Shown: positions 53,637 through 62,730, counted from the first letter of the stretch. The stretch is 64,000 nt of DNA from Anaerolineae bacterium (GCA_022821805.1 JAJECX010000003.1:434001-498000); one strand, 5' to 3'. Numbers and translations: made by a program. The notes: generated from the letters alone by a model not told the origin.

Positions 53637-55204
53637 ACCGCGAAAGCATGGGTCGAATATCCCATCAAGTGGCGACATTAGCGCGAAGCCTTGTCGTGTT
53701 CGCGTTCGCGGCCTGGTTTCCCTTGCTTGTCGCATGGATTCTGCTGCTAATCTCGCCCGCTTCACCCGCGCAGCCAAACGAAACGATACGGCGAATGCTT
53801 GTAATTGGCCTTGGCTTGGCTGCCGCGCTCGCGCTGGCATGTTGCATCTGGACATATCGACATAGCGAGACCGCTAAAGAGAGGCTGGCGCGCCGCATAG
53901 CCACGCTATTTCGAAGCGGTCCGTTGGCGCTCATTCTGTGCATTGCGCTCATTCAATGTGACATTGTTGCGATTCTGTTCCTGCGCGGTATCGCGCCGGC
54001 GATCACGGATCCATTTATACTTTTGCTGCTCTGCTGGACCGCCGTCTTCGTCGCCCTGATGTTGACTATCCATTGGCCGGCCCTTCAATTCAGCCTGGAG
54101 CGTTCGCGCGACATGTTAACGCTGTTGGGAGTCACCATCACGGTCCTTCTGTTTGTCGCACTGCTTTTTGTCATAAGCAATCGCCTGATTGGCGCCAGCG
54201 GGCTATACGAGCGCTTGCGCGGAGCGCTGGATTATCGTCCGCTTCAGTTCATAGACGACGGAAATGCGCCCTCAGCGCGAGAGTTCTGGGCCGAACAAAG
54301 CGCCACGCTTGTGCGCTGGCTTCCCTATAGTTATTGGACGGTTGCGCCATTTGACGGCGCCTACATCAATGTGGATGAGGCGGGGATAAGGAATACACCC
54401 AGCTATACAGATGATCCCGCGGCGCCGCGCATTTACTTCTTTGGCGGTTCCACCATGTGGGGCGAAGGCGCGCGCGATGCTTACACGATTCCCGCGCAAG
54501 TGGCTCAGTTGCTTGCCGATCGCGGCTATCCCGCGCATGTGGCGAATTACGCGCAATCCGGTTATGTAAGCTGGCAAGATCTCTTGCTGTTTCAGGCGCA
54601 ATTGGCTTTGGACAATGCGCCCGACCTGGCGGTCTTCTATCATGGATTCAACGATGTCTATTCGACTTACCTGCAAGGTAGCCCTGGTCTGACCCTTCGT
54701 GAAAACCAGCGCGTCAATGATGTCGAGATCGGTAGGTTGTTGCGAAGCGGCCAACCTGTTTTTCTTCCATTTGATACCGATACCGGCGACTATGACTGGC
54801 GCCTTGTGACCCGTGGATCTACGGCGGCAAACGACATTGTAGACCGATGGCTGGCGAATCGTCGTCTAATTCGCGCCGTCGCCGCGGAGCACGGTGTTGA
54901 TGTTTTGTTCGTCTGGCAGCCAGCTCTGTTTGCAAAAGGCGTCCGAACTGCCGGCGAGCAACAGCTGTTGGACGATGTCGAGCGCGTTCAACCGGGCTTC
55001 ATTGATCTGTATCGCGATGTCCACAGCGCAGTTGGCGATCAACTATTGAGCCAATCCGCCGATGATGCGATCATCTTGACCGACTTATTCAGCGAGGTCC
55101 AAGGCGGCGTCTTCACCGATCGTGTCCACATTAACGAAATCGGCAATCGACGGATCGCGGCGGCTCTCCTCGACTCTATTGCCGACGCTCTGGACGCCCG
55201 CTGA
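53633..55204 (+). CDS. Multi-pass membrane protein with extracytoplasmic SGNH/GDSL hydrolase domain
   Basis: A 523-residue protein. About five helices occupy residues 15-185; the remainder is extracytoplasmic and belongs to the SGNH superfamily. Block I is RIYFFGGSTMWGEG with the nucleophile serine near residue 276, block II the glycine in YAQSGYVSW, block III YHGFNDVYS with the G-x-N-D oxyanion asparagine, and block V DRVHINEIG with the catalytic D-x-x-H. Such domains add or remove acyl groups on envelope polysaccharides or lipids. GTG is the start (53633), overlapping the methyltransferase stop. It resembles surface-glycan O-acetyl esterases or transferases; which is not decidable. Confidence 0.83.
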   Translation: MNRESMGRISHQVATLARSLVVFAFAAWFPLLVAWILLLISPASPAQPNETIRRMLVIGLGLAAALALACCIWTYRHSETAKERLARRIATLFRSGPLALILCIALIQCDIVAILFLRGIAPAITDPFILLLLCWTAVFVALMLTIHWPALQFSLERSRDMLTLLGVTITVLLFVALLFVISNRLIGASGLYERLRGALDYRPLQFIDDGNAPSAREFWAEQSATLVRWLPYSYWTVAPFDGAYINVDEAGIRNTPSYTDDPAAPRIYFFGGSTMWGEGARDAYTIPAQVAQLLADRGYPAHVANYAQSGYVSWQDLLLFQAQLALDNAPDLAVFYHGFNDVYSTYLQGSPGLTLRENQRVNDVEIGRLLRSGQPVFLPFDTDTGDYDWRLVTRGSTAANDIVDRWLANRRLIRAVAAEHGVDVLFVWQPALFAKGVRTAGEQQLLDDVERVQPGFIDLYRDVHSAVGDQLLSQSADDAIILTDLFSEVQGGVFTDRVHINEIGNRRIAAALLDSIADALDAR

Positions 55205-55213
55205 CGAAATCGA

Positions 55214-57712
55214 CTAATCGCGCCGCCAATTGGGCAGTTTTGTATCTTCGTCGATTCGCGCCATCAGCTTAGTCGACTCAGCCTTCTCATCTTCTGTCAA
55301 TCTGAAATCGCCGCTGAAATAAGTGGACTCGGGAAAACGGTAATTCCAGGCGCGATAAAAGTCCGCCCGCCGCCAATCACGGCTCAAATTGCAATCGAAG
55401 CGCACAAGATAGCCGTTGGCCAGGCGCGCGTCGTGCCCGTGCTGAATATGCGCCAGCCCCCAACTGACGCCGCGGCCGTCGCCGCTGTCGCTGAACGCGT
55501 CGGGCACATGGGGTCCGGCAGCGACTGGCGGTACGGTCACCTTGCCGACAACTTCGAATTGCAAACCATCGCTGGCGAACTGCACAGTATTCTTTTCCGG
55601 ACCTTCATGACTGGCAATTGCGACGATGCCTTCGCGGAAGGGATAAAGGAAAGTCTCATGACCGCTGTTGGTCAGCGGATTCAATTGCGACTTGACGAAG
55701 GGACCCTGCGGATCATCGGCGGTGGCGACGCCCCAGGCGCAGCCGAGGTCATGGCGATAAGTGCGGCCGAATTGCACACCCTTGTAGTAAAGCCAAATTT
55801 GCCCGCGGTAGACCAAGACGTATGGATCGTGCAACTTATGCGAGTCCCAGTCGCCGAATCTGTCAATCGCATCAGCATCGTCCGCGTCGCCCACGAAATT
55901 GCCACGACGTCCCGGGCGCAAAACCGGCTGCTCAGTCTTTGTCCAGGGTCCATCGGGCGATGTCGCCCACGCCATGCCGATCTGGTGAATTGAACGGTGT
56001 TTCCAAACGCCCTGAATCACTTGATAGTAGAGATAGTACTTGCCGCCGTGAAACAGAATATCAGGCGTGAAAACGGCTCGATCGTCGAAAGCGCCTTGCT
56101 CGCCGCGGACGACTGCCGGTCCGCTCTCTTCCCAGCGAAAGCCGTCTTGCGAGGTCGCGTACCAAATATCCGCCATGTCCCAATCCCATGCCGGGCGGGT
56201 CGCGCTGGCTTGGGCGATTCCGAGCCACCGCTCTTCCGTATTGCGCCGCGTATACCAGACGTAGTACCTGTCGCCGACCTGAATGACTTTGGATGGATCG
56301 CGCCGCGTGACGCCGGGCTCTTTGCCGATCCCGCTCAGCGGCGAATAGCGGAAGGCGCTGAAAAACTCGCTTCTGCCATCCTTGTACACGCCAAATTTGT
56401 CGTAGACCCGGTCCATCGCAGCGCTAATTGGTCCTGGCGGACGCGATTCATCGGGGCGCTCCGGTTCATTGGCGTAAGCCGGATCTTGCATATTTCGTTC
56501 GTTCAACGCCAGGTCGGGCGAAAAGTAAACTTCTTCCGGATAGCGGATATTGCTTCCGCGGAAACCCGGACGCTCGAGATCGCGGCGCAGATTGCAATCG
56601 AATCGCACAATATACGAGTTGCCGGTTTTCATCTCTTCGGTTGCGATATGCGACAAGCCCCAGGTGATGCCGGCGCCGTCTTTGGAATCGCAATAAGAGT
56701 CGGGCGCGAAAGGCCCGGCGGCCAGCGGCGGCAGATTGACATGGGCGACTACATCAAAGTTCAGCCCGTCGGGCGCGTATTGGATCGTATCTTTCTCGGG
56801 ACCATCGTGGCCGCAGATGGCGAGAATGCCCTCACCATACGGGAAGAGACAAGTCTCGTGACCGCTGTTCGTGACCGGATTCAGCGGCGACTTGACGAAG
56901 GGACCCTCAGGCGCGTCCGCAATCGCTACGCCCCAGCCGATGCCGCGCGAATACTTGGTCGTCCAGCCCATCGGCTGACCCTTGTAGTAGAGCCAATACT
57001 TGCCTTCACGAACGAGAATAAAGGGGTCATGCGCCTTGTGGCTGTCCCAATCGCCATAACGCCGCACCTCATCTGAGTCCTCATCGCCCAGCCACTCGCC
57101 CGCTTCGCCCGGTTTGAGCACCGGCGCGTCGGCGCGCTGCCAGGGACCATCGGGCGACCTCGACCAGGACATGCCAATCGAATTGCGCGTGCGCGTCCGA
57201 TACGGGTAATCAACCGCCTGATAATAAAGGTAGAAGCCGTCGCGGGTCATCAGCACATCGGGGGTGAAGACGGAACGTCCATCGTAGGCGCCCTTGGGTC
57301 CGCGCTTGACGGCGACTCCCTGTTCCCTCCAATTGAAGCCATCTTCCGATGTCGCGTACCAGATCTCGGCCAGATCCCAGTCGAAGACGGGCGTATCCCA
57401 AGTCTGCACGCGCAGCGGCGGCTTGTTGCTATGATCGCGGTCCTTGTCCGTTTTGCGCCTGGTATACCAGACGTAATACAAGCCATTGATGCGCAAGACA
57501 GTTGTTGGATCGCGCCGCGTGACGCCGGCTTCTTTGCCGATGCCGCTGATCCGGCTGTACTTGAAGCTGGTATAAAACTCGCTGGTCGAATCCTGGTAGA
57601 TGCCCCACTTGTCGTAGAGCCGCGCATGAGCGGCGCTGAGCCGGCGGTCGGTCGGCTTCTGCGGACTGGGCTCGCCTGGCAGACGGGGCTTGTCGCTTGT
57701 GATCTTGTTCAT
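55214..57712 (-). CDS. Tandem GH117 glycoside hydrolase (two complete domains in one chain)
   Basis: An 832-residue protein made of two homologous beta-propeller domains (about 1-400 and 405-832). Each starts with the GH117 SxAxxR motif (SAAHAR at 26-31, SAAMDR at 430-435). Each retains the catalytic positions known from GH117: an RRDP aspartate (D68; D472), a HDP aspartate (D229; D629) and the NSGHE histidine and glutamate (H285/E286; H685/E686). GH117 enzymes release terminal 3,6-anhydro-L-galactose from agar-derived oligosaccharides, with the histidine as unusual acid catalyst. No signal peptide is visible, so it is probably cytoplasmic. The GMC gene precedes it with a 3 bp gap on the same transcript. 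GH117 proteins known to me are single-domain and about 370-400 residues, so the fusion is unusual. Substrate may differ from agar. Confidence 0.85.
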   Translation of the reverse strand: MNKITSDKPRLPGEPSPQKPTDRRLSAAHARLYDKWGIYQDSTSEFYTSFKYSRISGIGKEAGVTRRDPTTVLRINGLYYVWYTRRKTDKDRDHSNKPPLRVQTWDTPVFDWDLAEIWYATSEDGFNWREQGVAVKRGPKGAYDGRSVFTPDVLMTRDGFYLYYQAVDYPYRTRTRNSIGMSWSRSPDGPWQRADAPVLKPGEAGEWLGDEDSDEVRRYGDWDSHKAHDPFILVREGKYWLYYKGQPMGWTTKYSRGIGWGVAIADAPEGPFVKSPLNPVTNSGHETCLFPYGEGILAICGHDGPEKDTIQYAPDGLNFDVVAHVNLPPLAAGPFAPDSYCDSKDGAGITWGLSHIATEEMKTGNSYIVRFDCNLRRDLERPGFRGSNIRYPEEVYFSPDLALNERNMQDPAYANEPERPDESRPPGPISAAMDRVYDKFGVYKDGRSEFFSAFRYSPLSGIGKEPGVTRRDPSKVIQVGDRYYVWYTRRNTEERWLGIAQASATRPAWDWDMADIWYATSQDGFRWEESGPAVVRGEQGAFDDRAVFTPDILFHGGKYYLYYQVIQGVWKHRSIHQIGMAWATSPDGPWTKTEQPVLRPGRRGNFVGDADDADAIDRFGDWDSHKLHDPYVLVYRGQIWLYYKGVQFGRTYRHDLGCAWGVATADDPQGPFVKSQLNPLTNSGHETFLYPFREGIVAIASHEGPEKNTVQFASDGLQFEVVGKVTVPPVAAGPHVPDAFSDSGDGRGVSWGLAHIQHGHDARLANGYLVRFDCNLSRDWRRADFYRAWNYRFPESTYFSGDFRLTEDEKAESTKLMARIDEDTKLPNWRRD

Positions 57713-57715
57713 GTC

Positions 57716-59290
57716 TCAGTTGTCCTCCAGAATCATCGTGGCCGCTTTCTCGCCGATCATGATGCAGGGCGCATTGGTATTGGCATTGATGATGCGCGGC
57801 ATGATCGAGGCATCGGCGACGCGCAAGCTGGCGATCCCGTGTACGCGAAGCCGATCGTCAACCACCGCCAGCGGATCGCGCCCCATCCTGCAGCTGCACG
57901 CCGGATGATAGATTGTCGTGGCGAACTCACGGATGAAGTGGATGAGTTCGTCATCGGCTGTGACGCGCTCGCCCGGGAGAAACTCAGCGCCGCGATAACG
58001 CTCGAACGGGGAGGCTGCTGCGATCTTGCGCCCGAGCTTGACCCCATCCAGCAGCGCCTGAATATCGCTGTCTTCCATGAGACAGGCGAAGTCAATGGAT
58101 GGCGGCGCGAAAGGATCCGCCGAATGCAGCTTGAGCTCGCCGATGCTCACCGTGCCGACCAACCCGACAAGAATCGTAAAACCATGCCCATTCGGTGTTT
58201 CGAAGCCATGGCGAACGAACCAATCCGGTCCAAAATGATACTGCAATTCGGGCGCCGGCGAATCAGGATTGAGCCGCGCGAAGCCGCCGGATTCGCCGAG
58301 ATTCGAGGTCAGCAGCCCCATCTTCTCTTCCTGATACCGTTTGATCTGCTCCGGCTTATCCTTGTCGACCAAGCTGACCGGCGCCTTGCAGTGGTAGGCG
58401 AGCGGGACCTGGATATGATCCATCAGATGCTGTCCCACGCCCGGCAAGTCATGAACCAGCGGAATGCCAACTTCGGCGAGGTGATCGCCGGGTCCAATGC
58501 CCGAGAGCAGCAGCAGCTGCGGTGAATTGATCGCCCCGCCGCAAAGGACAACTTCCCGATTGGCGCGGGCGGTTTTTGATTCGCCATCGTGATAATAATC
58601 CACGCCCAGGCAGCGAGCGTCTTCGACGATTAACTTGGTGACCTGAGCGAATGGTATGGCGCTGAAGTTTGGACGGCGCAAGGCCGGTCGTAGATAGCCA
58701 ACCGCTGTGCTGTGGCGTTGGCCGCGCTTCTGCGTGACCTGGTAGACGCCAAAGCCTTCTTGCTCGCCAGCGTTGAAATCGGCTTTATGCGCGTAGCCCA
58801 ATTCAAGCGCCGCGTCCACAAAGGCGATGCTTAGCGGATTGGGGTCTTGCGGATCGGCGACATTGATAGGACCGCCGACGCCGTGATGCGCCGATTCTCC
58901 CCGCTCCTGGTGCTGCATCTTGCGGAAGAAGGGCAGCAGGTCTTCATAAGCCCAGCCTTCGTTTCCGCGCGCCGCCCAGCCGTCATAATCCGACGGATGT
59001 CCCCGCTGATAAACCATCGCATTCATCGAACTGGTGCCGCCGAATACTTTTCCGCGTGGAACGTATTCACGCCGGTTGTTAAGTCCCGGCTGCGGAATCG
59101 TCTGGTAATCCCAATCGTCGGCCGTGTGAAATAGCTCGGAGAAGCGCGCCGGAATGTGAATGTCTGGATTGCTGTCGGGTCCTCCCGCTTCGAGCAATAG
59201 CACGCTGCAGGATTCGTCCTCGCTCAGCCGAGCCGCGACCGCCGCGCCCGCGGATCCAGCGCCGACAACAATATAATCCGCTGTGATCAA
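57716..59290 (-). CDS. GMC-family FAD-dependent alcohol/choline dehydrogenase-like oxidoreductase
   Basis: A 524-residue GMC oxidoreductase. The N-terminal FAD-binding motif is DYIVVGAGSAGAAVAARLSE (about residues 5-24), followed by GGTSSMNAMVYQRGHPSDYD, typical of choline/alcohol dehydrogenases, and the active-site histidine region YHPACSCRMG near the C-terminus. The C-terminus ends in NTNAPCIMIGEKAATMI. The start is TTG at 59290, with AGGAGG six bases upstream. It is the first gene of the minus-strand unit that also encodes the tandem GH117 protein, so its substrate may be a sugar, sugar alcohol or anhydro-sugar released by that enzyme rather than choline; this is inference from context. 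Confidence 0.9.
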   Translation of the reverse strand: MITADYIVVGAGSAGAAVAARLSEDESCSVLLLEAGGPDSNPDIHIPARFSELFHTADDWDYQTIPQPGLNNRREYVPRGKVFGGTSSMNAMVYQRGHPSDYDGWAARGNEGWAYEDLLPFFRKMQHQERGESAHHGVGGPINVADPQDPNPLSIAFVDAALELGYAHKADFNAGEQEGFGVYQVTQKRGQRHSTAVGYLRPALRRPNFSAIPFAQVTKLIVEDARCLGVDYYHDGESKTARANREVVLCGGAINSPQLLLLSGIGPGDHLAEVGIPLVHDLPGVGQHLMDHIQVPLAYHCKAPVSLVDKDKPEQIKRYQEEKMGLLTSNLGESGGFARLNPDSPAPELQYHFGPDWFVRHGFETPNGHGFTILVGLVGTVSIGELKLHSADPFAPPSIDFACLMEDSDIQALLDGVKLGRKIAAASPFERYRGAEFLPGERVTADDELIHFIREFATTIYHPACSCRMGRDPLAVVDDRLRVHGIASLRVADASIMPRIINANTNAPCIMIGEKAATMILEDN

Positions 59291-59345
59291 TATGTCCTCC
59301 TCGGTTGCTACAGCAGGCGGTCAACACGGTAAAAGTCGCCAGAAT

Positions 59346-59374
59346 TTGACAGGGATTTGTCAATTGTCTACAAT
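59346..59374 (+). promoter_or_regulatory. Sigma-70 promoter with overlapping inverted repeats, GH117 gene (+)
   Basis: A perfect TTGACA (59346-59351), 17 bp spacer and TACAAT (59369-59374). Two inverted repeats overlie it: TTGACA-GGGATT-TGTCAA (59346-59363), and ATTGT-CT-ACAAT (59363-59374) covering the -10 box. The second has the form of many GntR-family operators (TTGT-N2-ACAA). A repressor bound here would block this promoter and the start region of the divergent one. Confidence 0.65.
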
Positions 59375-59380
59375 CCCGAA

Positions 59381-59410
59381 ATTATATCGTTGCTGGCAGG
59401 CTCTAGCCAA
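59381..59410 (-). promoter_or_regulatory. Sigma-70 promoter of the GMC/tandem-GH117 operon
   Basis: Minus-strand TTGGCT (59405-59410), 18 bp spacer and TATAAT (59381-59386). Its start site would fall near 59374, inside the ATTGTCTACAAT palindrome. The two promoters are back to back within 65 bp. Confidence 0.55.
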
Positions 59411-59425
59411 TTTCTAGGAGCGAAT

Positions 59426-60661
59426 ATGGACGACGAGCGCAAGCAAACTGCCGCCTTTCCAGGACGGTTGCCGCTGGAGAAGCCGACCGATCGACCCTTG
59501 AGCGCGGCAATGGAGCGCCTCTATGACATGTGGACGCCGATGCAGGATCCGGGCAATCCCTTCTATACCGTCTTCAAATACTCGCCGGTAACCGGCATCG
59601 GCAAGGACGAATCGGAACTGTCGGTTTCGCGCCGCGACCCGTCCAAAGTGCTCAAAATCGGCGACACCTATTACGTCTGGTATACCCGCCGCCGCACCAA
59701 ACATAAGCCGGTCGGCCGCTTCAATATCGATAAAGGCGATGAAGTGACGCCAATCGTCGACTGGGACCTGGCCGACATCTGCTTCGCCACCTCGAAAGAC
59801 GGCTTCAACTGGGTGGAGCAGGGGGTGGCAGTGCCGCGCGCGCCAAAAGGCAATTACGGCGATCGCTCGCTTTCGACCCCCGATATCCTCGTTTTCGGCG
59901 GGCGTTACTATCTCTATTACCAGTGTTTCACGACAATGTGGCGGCAAAACGACTGTGTCAATGTCAGCATGGCTTGGTCCGATTCGCCGGATGGACCCTG
60001 GACGCGCCTGGACCGCCCGGTGGTGGAGCAAGGCGCCGAGGGCGAGTGGGACAGTTGCGCGATTCATGATCCCTATCCCCTGGTCTATCAGGGCAAGATC
60101 TGGGTCTACTTCAAAGGCTCGCCGGCCGACAAGTCACCGGGCAACCTATTGCGGGCGCAGGGCGTCGCCATCGCCGAGCATCCCGAAGGTCCATACATCA
60201 AGTCCGCGCTGAACCCGGTGACAAATTCGGGCCACGAAACCATGCTCTGGCCCTACGAGGGCGGCATCGCCGCGCTGCTCATCCAGGATGGTCCGGAGAA
60301 GGACACGATACAGTTCGCGCCGGATGGTTTGAATTTTGTGCCCAAGGCGCACGTCCAGCTGTCGCCGCACGCGCCCGGTCCCTTCTGCCCGGATGCATTC
60401 GCCGACAACGGCGATGGGCGCGGCATCACCTGGGGGCTTAGTCACATCATTCCCCAAACCGACGCCGCCAATGATGACTTGTACATTGTTCGCTTTGATT
60501 GCGCTTTGTCGCGTGATAGCGACCGGCCCGAGTTCAAAGGCAGCAATCTGCACTGGCACGAGGCGTCTTGGTTTCAACCACAAGTGAAGCTGCCTGACGA
60601 ATGGCGCGCGCGCATCCTGGCGGAACAGGCTGAACGCGACCGGCCGACGATCGGAACCTAG
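59426..60661 (+). CDS. GH117 family glycoside hydrolase (single domain)
   Basis: A 411-residue protein matching GH117 over its whole length: SAAMER (residues 26-31) as the SxAxxR dimerisation motif, SRRDP with D71, IHDP with D215, and NSGHE with H270 and E271. Five-bladed propeller repeats show as YYVWYTR, ICFATSKDGFNW, YYLYYQ and IWVYFKG. Expected activity is removal of terminal 3,6-anhydro-L-galactose or a similar sugar; a cytoplasmic location follows from the lack of a signal peptide. It is closer in pattern to either half of the tandem protein than to other families, so the three domains are probably paralogues. AGGAG lies upstream of the ATG at 59426, which is preferred over the frame start at 59357. 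Confidence 0.86.
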   Translation: MDDERKQTAAFPGRLPLEKPTDRPLSAAMERLYDMWTPMQDPGNPFYTVFKYSPVTGIGKDESELSVSRRDPSKVLKIGDTYYVWYTRRRTKHKPVGRFNIDKGDEVTPIVDWDLADICFATSKDGFNWVEQGVAVPRAPKGNYGDRSLSTPDILVFGGRYYLYYQCFTTMWRQNDCVNVSMAWSDSPDGPWTRLDRPVVEQGAEGEWDSCAIHDPYPLVYQGKIWVYFKGSPADKSPGNLLRAQGVAIAEHPEGPYIKSALNPVTNSGHETMLWPYEGGIAALLIQDGPEKDTIQFAPDGLNFVPKAHVQLSPHAPGPFCPDAFADNGDGRGITWGLSHIIPQTDAANDDLYIVRFDCALSRDSDRPEFKGSNLHWHEASWFQPQVKLPDEWRARILAEQAERDRPTIGT

Positions 60662-60682
60662 TTCACCGGCGGTTTGATCCGA

Positions 60683-61453
60683 TCAGCGCCCCATCCAGCC
60701 GCCGTCCACCACCAGAATCTCGCCATTTACGAAGTCGGAGGCCGAAGACGCGAGGAAAACCGCCGGTCCTTTGAAGTCGTCGATCTCCCCCCAGCGGCCC
60801 GCCGGTATCCGATCAAGTATCGCCCGGAAACGCTCGGGATCATTTTGCAGCGCTTCGGTGACATCGGTGCGGACGTAACCGGGCGCGATCGCGTTCACCT
60901 GCACGCCGCGGCCCGCCCATTCATTCGCCAGCGCCTTGGTCAATTGCCCGACCCCTCCCTTGCTCGCCGCGTAGCCGGGCACGGTGATGCCGCCCTGAAA
61001 CGTAAGCAGCGAGGCGATGAAGATGATCTTGCCGCTGCCGCGCGCCAGCATCCCTTTGCCGATTTCGCGGCTGAGCAGGAATTGCGCGCTCAAGTTGGTA
61101 TCGATGATCTTGTCCCAGTATTTATCCGGGTGGCTCTCGGCTGCTTCGCGCAAGACCGTGCCAGCGTTATTGACCAAGATGTCAATGACGGAGTGATCGC
61201 CTGTTACGTCTCCAATGAACTTGTAAAGGTCATCCCGATCGGAAAAGTCGCAGCGATAACCGGCAAATGAACGACCCAGGGCGAGAACTTCTCGCTCAAT
61301 TTCACTGCCGGCGGCTTCCAGGTTGGCGCTGACGGCGATGATATCGGCGCCCGCTTCCGCCAGACCGATCGCCATCGCTTTGCCGATGCCGCGGCGCGCG
61401 CCCGTGACGAGCGCCTTCTTGCCATCTAGCCGAAACTGCTCCATAACATGCAT
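60683..61453 (-). CDS. SDR-family dehydrogenase, KduD-like
   Basis: A 256-residue short-chain dehydrogenase. It has the cofactor loop VTGARRGIGKAMAIGLAEAG, DILVNNAG, and the catalytic Ser-Tyr-Lys set (IIFIASLLTFQGG...VPGYAASKGG). The C-terminus, ILDRIPAGRWGEIDDFKGPA and SSASDFVNGEILVVDGGW, is very close to KduD (2-deoxy-D-gluconate 3-dehydrogenase). KduD-like enzymes act on 2-keto-3-deoxy or deoxy-sugar acids. In agar-sugar catabolism related enzymes oxidise 2-keto-3-deoxy-L-galactonate, which fits the nearby GH117 genes. Its ATG directly follows the stop of the zinc dehydrogenase gene (TGAATG), with GGAG in front. Confidence 0.88.
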   Translation of the reverse strand: MHVMEQFRLDGKKALVTGARRGIGKAMAIGLAEAGADIIAVSANLEAAGSEIEREVLALGRSFAGYRCDFSDRDDLYKFIGDVTGDHSVIDILVNNAGTVLREAAESHPDKYWDKIIDTNLSAQFLLSREIGKGMLARGSGKIIFIASLLTFQGGITVPGYAASKGGVGQLTKALANEWAGRGVQVNAIAPGYVRTDVTEALQNDPERFRAILDRIPAGRWGEIDDFKGPAVFLASSASDFVNGEILVVDGGWMGR

Positions 61454-62470
61454 TCAGATCTCCAGTAGAATTTTCATCACACGTCCGCCCTTTTCCATAT
61501 CTTCAAAGCCGGAGCGCAGCGCGCTCAGCGGACGGATATCGGTGATCAGCTCGTCGAGAGGCAGGGCGTCCGTGGCCGCCAGCGCAATGGCGTCGGCGAA
61601 ATCTTGCGACTCGTAGACGCGCACGCCTTGCAAGCGCAACTCGCGCCAGAAAAAGCGGAAGAAGTCGATCTTCGGCTTTTGGGCGAAAATCGCTACGATC
61701 ACCGCCAGCCCGCGCGTGCGCAGCAGCTCGGTCATGATGTCGGCGCCCGCCTGCGAGCCAGAAACTTCAAAGACGATGTCAGCGCCCGTACCCTTTGTCC
61801 GCTGCATGACCAGATCAATCAAATCGGTTTCGCCTGGATTGAAGGCCTCCAGTCCCAGTTCTCGCGCCAGCTCGACGCGATAGGCGTTAATCTCGGAAAC
61901 GATGACATCGGCGCCGGCTTGCTGCGCGACCAGCGCAACCAACATGCCGATCGGTCCACCACCCAGCACCACCACTTGATCGCCTGCTTTCACGCCAGCA
62001 AGCCGCACATCGTGGCAGGCCACCGCCAGCGGCTCTATCAGCGCGCCATGCTTCAGCGACAAGTTCGCCGGCACTCGATGCAAGGTATAGGCGGGAACCG
62101 TCCAATAGTTTTGGAAGGCGCCCGGCGTATCAATGCCGAGGAAGTTCAGATTGTGGCAGATATGACTGTGCCCTGCGTCGCATGCCGGGCAAGATCCGCA
62201 AGGCGCCAGCGGCATAACAACTACCTTGTCTCCCAAGGCTAATTCTTCTACACCGGCGCCCAATTTGTGCACGCTGGCCGACATTTCATGCCCCATAACC
62301 AAGGGCATCGTGACGCGCGCATCCATCGCGCCGTGAAATATGTGCAGGTCGGTGCCGCAGATGCCGCAATGCGACACTTTCAGCTGAACTTCGCCAGCGC
62401 CGGGTTCGACTGCTTCGGCGGCGCCTATACGTATCGTTCTGTCGCCTTCATAATAGGCTGCGACTGTCAT
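61454..62470 (-). CDS. Zinc-dependent medium-chain alcohol/sugar dehydrogenase
   Basis: A 338-residue MDR family enzyme. Catalytic zinc ligands are in HCGICGTDLHIF and MGHEMSA; the structural zinc lobe shows CGSCPACDAGHSHIC. The NAD(P)-binding motif is VVLGGGPIGMLVALVAQQ. The overall pattern fits sorbitol/threonine/L-idonate-type dehydrogenases. The ATG at 62470 is preceded by GAGGAAAA, and the longer frame to 62575 lacks support. It is coupled to the KduD-like gene, so it probably oxidises another intermediate of the same sugar or sugar-acid path. The exact substrate is not decidable. Confidence 0.9.
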   Translation of the reverse strand: MTVAAYYEGDRTIRIGAAEAVEPGAGEVQLKVSHCGICGTDLHIFHGAMDARVTMPLVMGHEMSASVHKLGAGVEELALGDKVVVMPLAPCGSCPACDAGHSHICHNLNFLGIDTPGAFQNYWTVPAYTLHRVPANLSLKHGALIEPLAVACHDVRLAGVKAGDQVVVLGGGPIGMLVALVAQQAGADVIVSEINAYRVELARELGLEAFNPGETDLIDLVMQRTKGTGADIVFEVSGSQAGADIMTELLRTRGLAVIVAIFAQKPKIDFFRFFWRELRLQGVRVYESQDFADAIALAATDALPLDELITDIRPLSALRSGFEDMEKGGRVMKILLEI

Positions 62471-62552
62471 ATCGTTTTCCTCAGTAGTTCCAATAAAGTA
62501 ATACGAATGACTGCCGTACGAAAGAAGATGCCAAATAATCGAAAAGCTGTAC

Positions 62553-62573
62553 GGGCGAGCCGGTAGCTTGCCC
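62553..62573 (-). other. Hairpin between gntR-type gene and dehydrogenase gene
   Basis: GGGCGAGC (62553-62560) and GCTTGCCC (62566-62573) pair over 8 bases with one G-T pair and a 5-base loop. On the minus strand the nearest T run (CTTTTCG) comes about 8 bases later, so termination after the regulator gene is possible but not clear. Confidence 0.3.
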
Positions 62574-62730
62574 ATTCATCCTATGGATATGCAATCTTTT
62601 TCGCACGATAAACTTGGTGCTACTTCAGGCTCTAAACGCTGCATTTATTGTCTGGCGCATAGACGAATCCCGCGCGCCCCAAAAACACGCCGCAACTTGA
62701 AAATCGCGTCTGCGATGGCGCTCGAAGCAC

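Noticed and set aside
56000-58525. Long plus-strand frames (359 and 364 codons) opposite the GH117 tandem and GMC genes
   Set aside because: They are antisense to strongly conserved proteins with full motif sets. The frames show no motif and arise from GC-rich codon use.
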